A model generated the notes under the pieces. It saw nothing but the letters and a program-made list of their open reading frames with translations, made no database searches and was not told the origin of the DNA. A DNA stretch of 24,192 bases, taken from the NCBI GenBank assembly GCA_020633955.1, contig JACKCP010000023.1, positions 1 through 24,192 on the forward strand. Direction: 5' to 3'. Source of the DNA: Desulfobacteraceae bacterium. Lineage in GTDB: Bacteria > Desulfobacterota > Desulfobacteria > Desulfobacterales > JACKCP01. Shown here piece after piece: positions 8,910-16,740 of the stretch. Position 1 is the stretch's first letter. Each line of letters starts with the position of its first letter. The translations under genes were made by a program, and so were the position numbers.

Positions 8910-9779
8910 ATGATTGAAGCAAAAGGACATATTTTTGTTCCTGGAAATTTAAATAATAAATATCTTTGTCCTGATTCTGATTTTACCGGTTTTGAGTTTG
9001 AGTCTGGTTATGATAAATGGTCCATTGTAAAAAATAATTTGGTTCCATGGGATGTTTTTGCTGTAAAAGAGTGCGAATCTACAATGGACAGTCTTTATGA
9101 TCTCATTATGAGCGGTTTTTCAAAGGATTTTACTTCATTGATAGCAATGAACCAGATAAAGGGAAGAGGTCAGCATAAAAGGGCCTGGTATTCTGATAAA
9201 GGAAACTTGTCTGCTTCAGTTCATATTCCTTTGGTATTTAATGGAGAATGGACTGAAAATTATCTTCCTCTGATTTTTGGGAATCTGATTTCTGAGGTAA
9301 TGGATGAATTTGGTATAAAAGTCCAGATAAAATGGCCAAATGATATTTTTTTGAAAGGGAGAAAACTTGGCGGTATTCTAGTTGAGAAAAAAAAAGATTT
9401 TTATATAGTTGGAGTTGGAATTAATCTTTTTTCTTCAACCTGTTCCAATGCATTGGATGAGACTTTTGAAATACTCCCTGTATCGCTTTTTGAAGAGAAT
9501 ATTATAATCAAAAGTCCGCTGCTGTTCTGGAGTGTTGTTCTGGAGCATGTTTTTAATTTTTTTAATAAAAGACTTGCAAAAGAGTCGCCTTCTGATTTAA
9601 TTAATAGTTTAATTCAAAAATTGGTCTGGCTTGGTGAAGAAGTCTTTTTAGATGATTCTTTTAATACTGCTCAAAAATATATTCTAAAAGGGCTTTCTGA
9701 TGAAGGGGGACTTTTACTTTATGACGGCAGGGAAACAAAAGTAGTATATTCGGGCAGGATAAGATCTGTAAATAATTAA
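8910..9779 (+). CDS. birA: Biotin--[carboxyl carrier protein] ligase, no DNA-binding domain
   Basis: This 289-residue enzyme makes biotinyl-AMP and attaches biotin to the acceptor lysine of biotin-dependent carboxylases. The biotinyl-AMP loop is GRGQHKRAW at residues 85-93 (family pattern GRGRxGRxW). KWPND followed by KGRKLGGILVEK carries the conserved lysine (Lys152 by alignment to the active-site lysine of E. coli BirA). VGVGINL is also typical. A short C-terminal SH3-like part is present. The roughly 60-residue N-terminus does not look like the helix-turn-helix of bifunctional BirA, so this is probably a catalytic-only ligase and not a biotin-operon repressor. The pyruvate carboxylase gene begins only 25 bp downstream on the same strand, so substrate and modifying enzyme are very probably co-expressed. 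Confidence 0.92.
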   Translation: MIEAKGHIFVPGNLNNKYLCPDSDFTGFEFESGYDKWSIVKNNLVPWDVFAVKECESTMDSLYDLIMSGFSKDFTSLIAMNQIKGRGQHKRAWYSDKGNLSASVHIPLVFNGEWTENYLPLIFGNLISEVMDEFGIKVQIKWPNDIFLKGRKLGGILVEKKKDFYIVGVGINLFSSTCSNALDETFEILPVSLFEENIIIKSPLLFWSVVLEHVFNFFNKRLAKESPSDLINSLIQKLVWLGEEVFLDDSFNTAQKYILKGLSDEGGLLLYDGRETKVVYSGRIRSVNN

Positions 9780-9804
9780 AAAAACAAATATTTAGGGGAT
9801 AAAG

Positions 9805-12800
9805 GTGGTTATGAAACAAAAAACTTTTCTTGAATTTTTAGACGAAGTTAAAGGAAGACCAATCCTTATAGCTAACAGGGGAATCACTGCCAGACGTATT
9901 TCAAGGGCCATATCAGAAATTCCTGGTGCAATTTCAATGGTTACGGCTACAGATATTGACAAAACATCTCCTGCTGCAATCAGTGCACAGCAGCTTATGC
10001 TGCTTGGAAAGGAATCTTCGGCCTACCTTGATCTTGATAAAATTATCAGGAAGGCAAAGGAAAAAAATGTTATTGCAATCCATCCAGGATGGGGATTTGC
10101 AGCTGAAGATGACTCTTTTCCAAGAAAATGCAGGGAAGCCGGTATTATTTTTATCGGGCCTGAACAAGAAGCTATGAAGACACTTGGGAACAAGGTTTCA
10201 GTAAGAAAACTTGCTAAAACCCTTGATGTACCTGTTGTTCCAGGTTCTGAAGAAGCTGTTGACATTCCTGAAGCAAGAAAAATTGCCCATGAAATTGGTT
10301 TCCCTATTATGCTCAAGGCAGAGGGTGGCGGCGGCGGAAGAGGGATTTATGAAGTCTATTCTGATGAGCAGCTTGAATCTGCTTTCCAGAAATCTTCTGC
10401 AATGGCTGAAGCAGCCTTTGGGAATCCAAGAATTTATGTTGAAAAACTTCTCAAAAATGTAAGACACATTGAAATTCAGATTGCAGCTGACAAATACGGT
10501 AATGTATTTGCCTTTGATGAAAGAGACTGTACAATTCAGAGAAATCATCAGAAACTTGTTGAAATTACTCCTTCTCCATGGCCTAAAATGACAGAAGACC
10601 TTAGAAAGAGACTTAAGGATTACTCAATCAGACTTGCAAAGGCAGTTAATTATCATACCCTTTGTACTGTTGAGTTCCTTGTTGAACCGGATGGGACTCC
10701 TTATCTGATTGAAGTTAATACAAGGCTTCAGGTTGAACATGGAATCACTGAATGCAGATATGGAATAGATCTTGTTGAAGAGCAGATTCTTCTTGCATTC
10801 GGACTTCCCTTAAGGCTCACTGAAGAAAATACAAAACCAAATCAGTTTGCAATGCAGATAAGGGTAAACTGTGAAGATCCAAAGAATAATTTTTCTCCAA
10901 ATGCCGGAAGAATCACAAGGTATATTTCTCCAGGAGGACAGGGTGTAAGGGTAGACTCATGCGTTACAGCAGGATATGAATTCCCTTCTCAATATGACTC
11001 TGCCGCATCGCTTCTCATCACCCATGGAAATACATGGGACAAGACCGTTCAGCTTATGAGAAGAGCTTTAAGGGAATACATGATAAGCGGTGTCAAAACC
11101 ACAATTCCTTTTTACAGAGAGCTGCTTAATCGTGAAGAGTTTAATATTGGAGAATTTGATACTAATTTTATTCTTAAAAATCCTGATCTTTTCAATTACA
11201 TTGACAGGCAGCCTGAAGCCTTGAGGCTTTCAAGGCTTATTGCAGATATTTCAGCAAAAGGCTGGAATGAATATGTTTCTCTTGGAGAATACAGAGGCAT
11301 TCACGACAAAAGACTTGGAAAGCTCAATGTGGTTCTTCCTGATCTTTCTGAGGAACATGATTACAAATCTCCATATCCCAGAGGAGACAGGGACGCTGTT
11401 TTGGATTTTGTAAGGGATACCGATTATGTACACTTTACTGATACAACTCCAAGGGATCAGACCCAGTCAAACAGCGGAAACAGATTCAGGCTTGCTGAAG
11501 ACAGACTGATTGCTCCATACCTTGACAGGTGTAACTTCTTTTCAATTGAAAACGGAGGCGGAGCCCATTTCCATGTAGCAATGCTTGGTAACATGACATA
11601 TCCTTTCTCTGAAGGTGCCGAATGGAATTCCGATAAAATGGCTCCTGAAACAATGAAGCAGATTCTTGTAAGATCAACAAATGTTCTTGGGTATAAGCCT
11701 CAGTCAAAAAACATGATGAGAGCAACAGGGGAAATGATCTGTGAACATTATGATATAATTAGATGCTTTGACTTTTTAAATCATGTTGACAATATGAGAC
11801 CTTTTGCAGAAGTTGCACTTTCCTCAAAGAAAAATATTTTTGAACCTGCTCTTTCAATGTCGTGGACAAAAGGATTTACCGTTGAAAGATATCTTGATGT
11901 AACCGAGGAAATACTTGAAATGACAGCTTCTGTTGCAGGAGTTTCAAAGGACAGGGCTGCAAAAATGATAATTCTTGGGCTAAAGGACATGGCTGGTGTC
12001 TGTCCTCCAAGATTTATAAGAGAAATAGTACAGGAACTTAGAAAAAAATATCCTGAACTTGTTCTTCATTATCACAGACACTGCACAGACGGACTTTTTA
12101 CACCTGCAGTTGCTGCAGCAGCTGAGGCAGGAGCTCATATAGTTGATGTTGCAATAGGTGCCTCTGTAAGATGGTACGGCCAGGGCGATGTCCTTGCAAC
12201 AGCAGCATACATGGAAGGTGAACTTGGTCTTAAAACAAAGCTTGACAAGGAAATGATAAGAAACGCAAACTTTGTCATCAAGCAGATTCAGCCTTATTAT
12301 GACAAATATTGTGCTCCTTATTTCCAGGGTGTTGACTACGATGTTGTTGAACACGGAATGCCTGGAGGTGCAACATCTTCTTCCCAGGAAGGAGCAATGA
12401 AGCAGGGGTATATCCATCTTCTTCCATATATGCTTAAATATCTTGCAGGCATAAGAAAAATTGTAAGATACCACGATGTTACTCCGGGTTCACAGATTAC
12501 ATGGAACACTGCATTCCTTGCTGTTACAGGTGCTTTTAAAAGAGGCGGAGAAAAAAATGTAAGAAGACTTTTAAAAGTTCTTGATGAGGTTGTAACTGTT
12601 CCTGAAGATCAGTTAAGTGAAAATACCAAGGTTGAAAGACTTGAAATATACAGAGACAGCAATGATGCCTTCAGGGATCTTCTTGTGGGCAAGTTCGGTA
12701 AGCTGCCTCTTGGTTTTCCACCTGAATGGGTTTATGAAAGTGCCTTTGGTACAGAAGCTTATAAAGACGCAATTGCTTCAAGAACAATAAGCTCTCCACT

Positions 12801-13509
12801 TGAAACTCTTCCAGACATTGATCTTAAAAAGGAAAGAGCTGAACTTGAAAAAGCAATTGAAAGAGAAGCCACAGAAGAAGAATTTATTCTTTACATAAAT
12901 CATCCAGGAGATGCACTTAAAACAATTAAATTTCAGGAGAAATTTGGAGATCCAAACAATCTTCCTCTTGATGTGTGGTTTGAAGGTGTTGAAAAGGGAG
13001 GGTCCACCCAGTTCCAGGATTCAAAGGGAATGTATCACAAAATGACTATCCTGGATATAAGTGAGCCAGATGATGAAGGACAGAGTGTTGTAAGATATCA
13101 TCTGGATTCTGAAATCCTTTCTTATCAGCTAAAGGTTGCAGAACCTGTTAAGGGAAGCGGAGCAGATATTGAAATGGCAGATACTTCCAATCCTTATCAT
13201 GTAGCCTCACCTTCAACTGGTGATTTATGGGTGACCCATGTAAAAACAGGCGATATTGTCAAGGAAGGTGAAGAAGTATTTAATATTTCAATTATGAAGC
13301 AGGAAAAGGCGGTTCTTGCCAGGAAGGCTGGACGTGTCAAGCGTGTACTTAAAACTGCTGACTATCAGAATGACAGAAAAATGGTTCCTGTAAGAGACGG
13401 AGAATTAATTGTTGAACTTGAGCCTGTCAGTGAAAGGCTTTGTTCAAAGTGTGGTGCAGATCTTGACGAAAAATTTTCATTCTGTCCTTCATGCGGTGTA
13501 AAGCAGTAG
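9805..13509 (+). CDS. pyc: Pyruvate carboxylase, divergent type with C-terminal zinc ribbon
   Basis: This 1,234-residue single-chain biotin carboxylase probably makes oxaloacetate from pyruvate, bicarbonate and ATP. In order: biotin carboxylase with ATP-grasp glycine loop (about 173-179) and EVNTRLQVEHG; carboxyltransferase barrel starting at DTTPRD (546-551); PYC_OADA region; and biotinyl domain with acceptor Lys1165 in SIMKQEK. Expected barrel residues are present: Asp546, Arg623, Lys727 in KDMAG, His755 and His757, Thr857. Oddities: HxHTHD reads HYHRHC with Cys760; the usual MWGGATFD reads NGGGAHFH; the biotin motif is MKQ and not MKM; and a CX2C-X10-CX2C zinc ribbon (1213-1230) ends the protein, which is longer than the usual 1,150 or so. 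The GTG start has AGGGG 6 nt upstream. ATG at 9811 is an alternative, but its nearest purine-rich stretch (to 9808) is too close. Pyruvate is the likely acceptor but is unproven for this variant. Confidence 0.88.
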   Translation: MVMKQKTFLEFLDEVKGRPILIANRGITARRISRAISEIPGAISMVTATDIDKTSPAAISAQQLMLLGKESSAYLDLDKIIRKAKEKNVIAIHPGWGFAAEDDSFPRKCREAGIIFIGPEQEAMKTLGNKVSVRKLAKTLDVPVVPGSEEAVDIPEARKIAHEIGFPIMLKAEGGGGGRGIYEVYSDEQLESAFQKSSAMAEAAFGNPRIYVEKLLKNVRHIEIQIAADKYGNVFAFDERDCTIQRNHQKLVEITPSPWPKMTEDLRKRLKDYSIRLAKAVNYHTLCTVEFLVEPDGTPYLIEVNTRLQVEHGITECRYGIDLVEEQILLAFGLPLRLTEENTKPNQFAMQIRVNCEDPKNNFSPNAGRITRYISPGGQGVRVDSCVTAGYEFPSQYDSAASLLITHGNTWDKTVQLMRRALREYMISGVKTTIPFYRELLNREEFNIGEFDTNFILKNPDLFNYIDRQPEALRLSRLIADISAKGWNEYVSLGEYRGIHDKRLGKLNVVLPDLSEEHDYKSPYPRGDRDAVLDFVRDTDYVHFTDTTPRDQTQSNSGNRFRLAEDRLIAPYLDRCNFFSIENGGGAHFHVAMLGNMTYPFSEGAEWNSDKMAPETMKQILVRSTNVLGYKPQSKNMMRATGEMICEHYDIIRCFDFLNHVDNMRPFAEVALSSKKNIFEPALSMSWTKGFTVERYLDVTEEILEMTASVAGVSKDRAAKMIILGLKDMAGVCPPRFIREIVQELRKKYPELVLHYHRHCTDGLFTPAVAAAAEAGAHIVDVAIGASVRWYGQGDVLATAAYMEGELGLKTKLDKEMIRNANFVIKQIQPYYDKYCAPYFQGVDYDVVEHGMPGGATSSSQEGAMKQGYIHLLPYMLKYLAGIRKIVRYHDVTPGSQITWNTAFLAVTGAFKRGGEKNVRRLLKVLDEVVTVPEDQLSENTKVERLEIYRDSNDAFRDLLVGKFGKLPLGFPPEWVYESAFGTEAYKDAIASRTISSPLETLPDIDLKKERAELEKAIEREATEEEFILYINHPGDALKTIKFQEKFGDPNNLPLDVWFEGVEKGGSTQFQDSKGMYHKMTILDISEPDDEGQSVVRYHLDSEILSYQLKVAEPVKGSGADIEMADTSNPYHVASPSTGDLWVTHVKTGDIVKEGEEVFNISIMKQEKAVLARKAGRVKRVLKTADYQNDRKMVPVRDGELIVELEPVSERLCSKCGADLDEKFSFCPSCGVKQ

Positions 13510-13536
13510 CACTTGTTTCTATTATTTGATTAAATT

Positions 13537-13570
13537 AAAGGCACCGGTTTTTTTTACTGGTGCCTTTTTT
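13537..13570. terminator. Rho-independent terminator of the birA-pyc operon
   Basis: GGCACCGGT (13540-13548) and ACTGGTGCC (13556-13564) form a 9-bp stem with one G-T pair and a T-rich loop. It is followed by six T and preceded by AAA, so it is strong on the plus strand. It lies 30 bp after the pyc stop codon. Confidence 0.9.
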
Positions 13571-13597
13571 GTCTTTGTTTCTATTCTCCTGTATAAT
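13569..13597 (+). promoter_or_regulatory. Candidate sigma-70 promoter for the DUF523-DUF1722 gene
   Basis: TTGTCT (13569-13574) and a consensus TATAAT (13592-13597) are separated by exactly 17 bp. The site lies directly after the pyc terminator and about 45 bp before the next ATG, so this gene appears to be an independent transcription unit. Confidence 0.6.
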
Positions 13598-13641
13598 CAA
13601 TACAAAAAATTTTATAAACTCTATTAAATCAAAGGTGCAAA

Positions 13642-14601
13642 ATGATAAAGCCAAAAATAGTTGTCAGCAGATGCCTTGGGTTTGAAAAATGCCGATACAA
13701 TGGTGAAACAATTGTTTCTGAAATTGTAGAAATTTTAAAAAAACATGCTGATTTTATTACCGTTTGTCCAGAGGTTGAAATTGGTCTTGGTGTGCCAAGG
13801 GACCCTGTCAGGGTAGCAGAGTCTGGTGGAGTCAAGCATCTTATTCAGCCTGCTTCAGATAAGGATTATACGGCTGAAATAAACAGCTGGAACAGAAATT
13901 TTATTCAAAAATTTACTGATATTGATGGTTTTATTTTAAAAAACAGGTCTCCAACATGCGGGATTGGAGATGTTAAAATATACAAAGGGCTTTCAAAAAC
14001 ATCTTCAGCATATAAGGGCAGCGGTTTTTTTGGAGAGTATGTTTTGGATAAGTTTCCTTTTCATCCAGTAGAAGATGAAGGACGACTTTTAAATTATGAG
14101 ATAAGGGATCATTTTTTAGTCAAGCTTTTTGCCTTTACAAAATTTAAGCAGGTCAAACAAGGTAGAACTATAAATGACCTCAATAAGTTTCACAGCGAGA
14201 ACAAACTTCTTTTTATGGCTTACAATCAGTCGGGACTTAAAAGACTTGGTAAAATTCTTGCATCTTACAACAAGTCAAACAAGGAAATTGTTTTTGAAGA
14301 ATATGAAAAAGAATTTGTAAAAATTTTTTCGAAAAAGGCTGGTGCTGGAAATTTCATAAATGTTTTACAGCATGCATTTGGGGGAATGTCTGATAAACTG
14401 AGCAGTGAAGAAAAAAAATTTTTTATTAACAGTCTTGAGGAATTCAGGGATGAGAGAATTCCATTGACTACAGTTACATATCTTATTCATTCAATGGCTG
14501 TGAGATTTAATAATGAATACCTTATTAATCAGACGCTCTTAAATCCATACCCATCTGATTTGATAAAAACTTCAGATTCAGGTAAAAAACTCAGGAGATA
14601 A
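13642..14601 (+). CDS. DUF523-DUF1722 fusion protein (TudS-like desulfidase module plus YbgA-like domain)
   Basis: This 319-residue protein has two known families in tandem. The N-terminal DUF523 part (about 1-150) shows VSRCLGFEKCRYNG, VCPEVEIGLGVPRDP and NRSPTCG. The C-terminal DUF1722 part (about 170-300) contains RDHFLVKLFAFTKFKQ and FHSENKLLFMAYN. A characterised DUF523 protein, TudS, uses three cysteines to hold a [4Fe-4S] cluster and desulfurates thiouracil. Cys11, Cys42 and Cys106 here occupy the matching motifs, and Cys17 is extra. A thio-base or other sulfur-removing role is therefore plausible, but it rests on family knowledge alone. DUF1722 has no firmly assigned activity that I know of. 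The ATG is preceded by AAAGGTG, and its promoter and flanking terminator suggest a single-gene unit. Confidence 0.85.
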   Translation: MIKPKIVVSRCLGFEKCRYNGETIVSEIVEILKKHADFITVCPEVEIGLGVPRDPVRVAESGGVKHLIQPASDKDYTAEINSWNRNFIQKFTDIDGFILKNRSPTCGIGDVKIYKGLSKTSSAYKGSGFFGEYVLDKFPFHPVEDEGRLLNYEIRDHFLVKLFAFTKFKQVKQGRTINDLNKFHSENKLLFMAYNQSGLKRLGKILASYNKSNKEIVFEEYEKEFVKIFSKKAGAGNFINVLQHAFGGMSDKLSSEEKKFFINSLEEFRDERIPLTTVTYLIHSMAVRFNNEYLINQTLLNPYPSDLIKTSDSGKKLRR

Positions 14602-14671
14602 TTCTTTTTATGTAAAAAAACCAGGTTTAAATAAAGGTTTTGAATTTATTTTAAATTTAAAACAGTATATA

Positions 14672-14808
14672 GTAATTGGCCGAAAATAAGGATTTTTTGT
14701 TCAGTTCAAGGAGATTAAAAATTTAACCTCAGGATACATGGGGTGTTTTGAGGATTAAATTTTGGACATGACTTTAGAATGGACAAAAAAGGCCGCTTTA
14801 GTTCAGCA
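14672..14808 (+). mobile_element. MITE-like foldback element, copy 2 (137 bp)
   Basis: This copy is very similar to copy 3 read on its minus strand: shared start ATTGGCCGAAAA, shared TTTTTTGTTCAGTTCAAGGA, shared TTGAGGATTAAATTT and shared ATGGACAAAAAAGGCCG, ending GTTCAGCA. The inner stem pairs at 11 of 15 positions and the outer arms have drifted without compensating changes. The flanking 8-mers AGTATATA (14664-14671) and TCTATTTA (14809-14816) match at 5 of 8, so this would be the oldest insertion by that measure. No coding sequence is present. The right end lies 37 bp before the motA ATG. Confidence 0.72.
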
Positions 14809-14845
14809 TCTATTTAACTAAAAATATAAAATTAAGGGTTTTCCT

Positions 14846-15625
14846 ATGGATTTTGGATCCTTTATTGGAATTATTTCTGGTCTGTCATTAATATTTTCTG
14901 CTATTTTTCTTGGGGGAGAGTTTTTAAGCTTTATAAATATTCCAGGATTTATGATAGTTGTTGGAGGTACTGTAGCATCAACCCTTTTAACCTTTGAGTT
15001 CAGGCATGTGGTTACAGCCTTTAAATCTGCTGCTCTTGTTTTTTCAAGCAAACGGCACAACCCAAATGATGCTGTGGAAACAATGATTAAACTTTGTAAA
15101 ATAAGCAGGCAGCAGGGGATTCTTGCACTGAGCGATATTAAGACAGAATCCGGTTTTTTAAAAAAGGCCTGCGGTCTTATTGCAGACGGATCAGAAGAAG
15201 CAACGGTAAGAGCAGCTCTTGAAACTGAAATAGATTACTTAAAGCTGAGACATTCAAATATTCAGGATGTATTTAAAAAAATGGGAACTTATGCACCTGC
15301 CTTTGGTATGCTTGGGACATTGATAGGTCTCATTCAGATGCTTACTCAGCTTGCAAATCCTGAAACTATTGGGCCTGCAATGGCTGTGGCTCTTCTTACA
15401 ACTTTTTACGGTTCACTTATTTCCACTTTATTCTGTCTTCCTATTGCTGGAAAACTTAAATCAAGAACAGTAAATGAAGTAATGAATCTTGAAATAATGC
15501 TTGAAGGTGCTGTATCAATTTTAAACAACGATAATCCCTTGATTGTATATGAAAAACTTTCGTCTTTTATTTCTCTTCATTCCCGGGTTCCCGTTGAGCA
15601 GATGAATTTAAGGTCAAGGAAATGA
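14846..15625 (+). CDS. motA: Flagellar motor stator protein MotA (PomA-like)
   Basis: This 259-residue inner-membrane protein forms the ion-conducting stator of the flagellar motor together with MotB. It has the MotA/TolQ/ExbB proton-channel fold: two N-terminal membrane helices (about 4-24 and 30-50, ending in GGTVASTLLTF), a large cytoplasmic loop, and two further helices carrying PAFGMLGTLIGL and GPAMAVALLTTFYGS. The threonines in GTL and LLTT match PomA-type proteins that use sodium, but proton-type Bacillus MotA is similar here, so the coupling ion is undecided. The ATG has AAGGG about 8 nt upstream. MotB follows after 7 bp, clearly in one operon. Foldback element copy 2 ends 37 bp upstream, so the motAB leader runs next to or through that repeat. 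Confidence 0.95.
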   Translation: MDFGSFIGIISGLSLIFSAIFLGGEFLSFINIPGFMIVVGGTVASTLLTFEFRHVVTAFKSAALVFSSKRHNPNDAVETMIKLCKISRQQGILALSDIKTESGFLKKACGLIADGSEEATVRAALETEIDYLKLRHSNIQDVFKKMGTYAPAFGMLGTLIGLIQMLTQLANPETIGPAMAVALLTTFYGSLISTLFCLPIAGKLKSRTVNEVMNLEIMLEGAVSILNNDNPLIVYEKLSSFISLHSRVPVEQMNLRSRK

Positions 15626-15632
15626 TCATAAA

Positions 15633-16364
15633 ATGAGAAACAGAAGAAATTTAAACACAGATGAATTTCTTGAAGATGATGATACAGGATGGATTGTGAC
15701 ATTTTCTGATCTCATGACTCTTCTTCTTGTTTTTTTTATTCTTTTATTTTCCATTTCAAGTCTGAATCAGAAAAAGTTTGAAAGTGTGCTCGAATCAATA
15801 CGGATAAGTCTCAATGCAGAGAAAAGGCCTCTTGCAATGATGGAAGTTCTCGAAATACCTGAAACAATAGATAAAACAATCAGGATAGATGAACTTACAG
15901 GGCTCGCATCAAGAAAAGACAGGATTGAAAAAGATATTAAATCCTATATAAGCAAGCATAAAATTCAGGATAATGTAAATGTAAGCATTCTTGATGATAA
16001 AATTGTTGTCCAGATAAGGGGCACAGCCCTTTTTGATTCAGGAGATGCTGTACTTAAGCCTTCGGCAGAACCTGTGCTGAAAGAGCTTGTTACTGTTTTT
16101 GAAGCATATGACGAATATAATATCAATATTAAGGGACATACTGATAATGTTCCTATTTCAACAATAAGGTATCCTTCCAACTGGGAGTTGTCGGCAATTA
16201 GAGCAACCAATGTGTTGAGGTTTTTTATTTCTCAGGGAATAAATCCTTTAAGGCTTACTGCAACCGGCTACGGTTCTCTTATGCCTTTGAGGCCCAACAG
16301 TTCACCTGAAAACAGAGCTGCAAACAGGAGAGTTGAATTTGTTCTGGAAAAAAGAGGCAGGTAA
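15633..16364 (+). CDS. motB: Flagellar motor stator protein MotB
   Basis: This 243-residue stator partner anchors the MotA channel to peptidoglycan. After a short charged cytoplasmic tail comes a single membrane helix (about 21-43) with the essential ion-carrying aspartate Asp26 in TFSDLMTLLL. A periplasmic linker and plug region follow, then an OmpA-like peptidoglycan-binding domain (about 125-240) with IKGHTDNVPI, NWELSAIRA and NRRVEFV. All key features of a functional MotB are present and the length is ordinary. The last 32 bp overlap the next gene, a PilZ protein, pointing to translational coupling. Confidence 0.95.
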   Translation: MRNRRNLNTDEFLEDDDTGWIVTFSDLMTLLLVFFILLFSISSLNQKKFESVLESIRISLNAEKRPLAMMEVLEIPETIDKTIRIDELTGLASRKDRIEKDIKSYISKHKIQDNVNVSILDDKIVVQIRGTALFDSGDAVLKPSAEPVLKELVTVFEAYDEYNINIKGHTDNVPISTIRYPSNWELSAIRATNVLRFFISQGINPLRLTATGYGSLMPLRPNSSPENRAANRRVEFVLEKRGR

Positions 16365-16740
16365 TAAATACAAATTAAGATTTGAATCATCAGATAAAAG
16401 GGATTCCTACAGGTTTAAGCCATCGGGTAAGGAAAAGTTTTTTATTATTGTGAATTCAAGAGCATTTGAAATTTTTAATATAAGTGCAGGCGGTATAGCT
16501 TTTATCGCAGAATACTGCAAGCGCGGAGATGTTTATAATTTTGAGCTGTGGCTTTCAGAAAGAAAAAATGATTTCATTAAAGGCAAAATTGAGGTTTCCG
16601 GTTTTGGCGGGTCTTTATGCAGAGCAAAATTTATTGATCTTGATGAAAATGACATAGAGAGAATTCATAAATTTATTTTTGAAAGACAGATAAGAATGAT
16701 TCGTGAAAAAAAGCATAAGAAAAAGGTTTTTAGCGATTAA
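16333..16740 (+). CDS. PilZ-domain protein, candidate c-di-GMP receptor linked to the stator
   Basis: This small protein (up to 135 residues) has both halves of the c-di-GMP-binding PilZ signature: RDSYR (Arg23, Arg27; pattern RxxxR) and NISAGG (Asn49-Gly54; pattern D/NxSxxG). PilZ proteins bind cyclic di-GMP, and some (YcgR, MotI types) act on the flagellar stator, so its place overlapping motB suggests a brake or modulator of swimming; that role is inferred. No ATG is available. TTG at 16333 or TTG at 16339 must be used, and AGGAG at 16326-16330 is better spaced for 16339. The frame is open right up to the stop, and the stop overlaps that of the convergent transglutaminase gene. The tail is very basic (HKKKV). 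Confidence 0.8.
   Translation: MNLFWKKEAGNKYKLRFESSDKRDSYRFKPSGKEKFFIIVNSRAFEIFNISAGGIAFIAEYCKRGDVYNFELWLSERKNDFIKGKIEVSGFGGSLCRAKFIDLDENDIERIHKFIFERQIRMIREKKHKKKVFSD

Noticed and set aside
11980..12474. A 164-codon minus-strand open frame inside pyc
   Set aside because: It is antisense to conserved carboxyltransferase sequence, rich in Cys and Ser as expected for a shadow frame, and matches no family I recognise.
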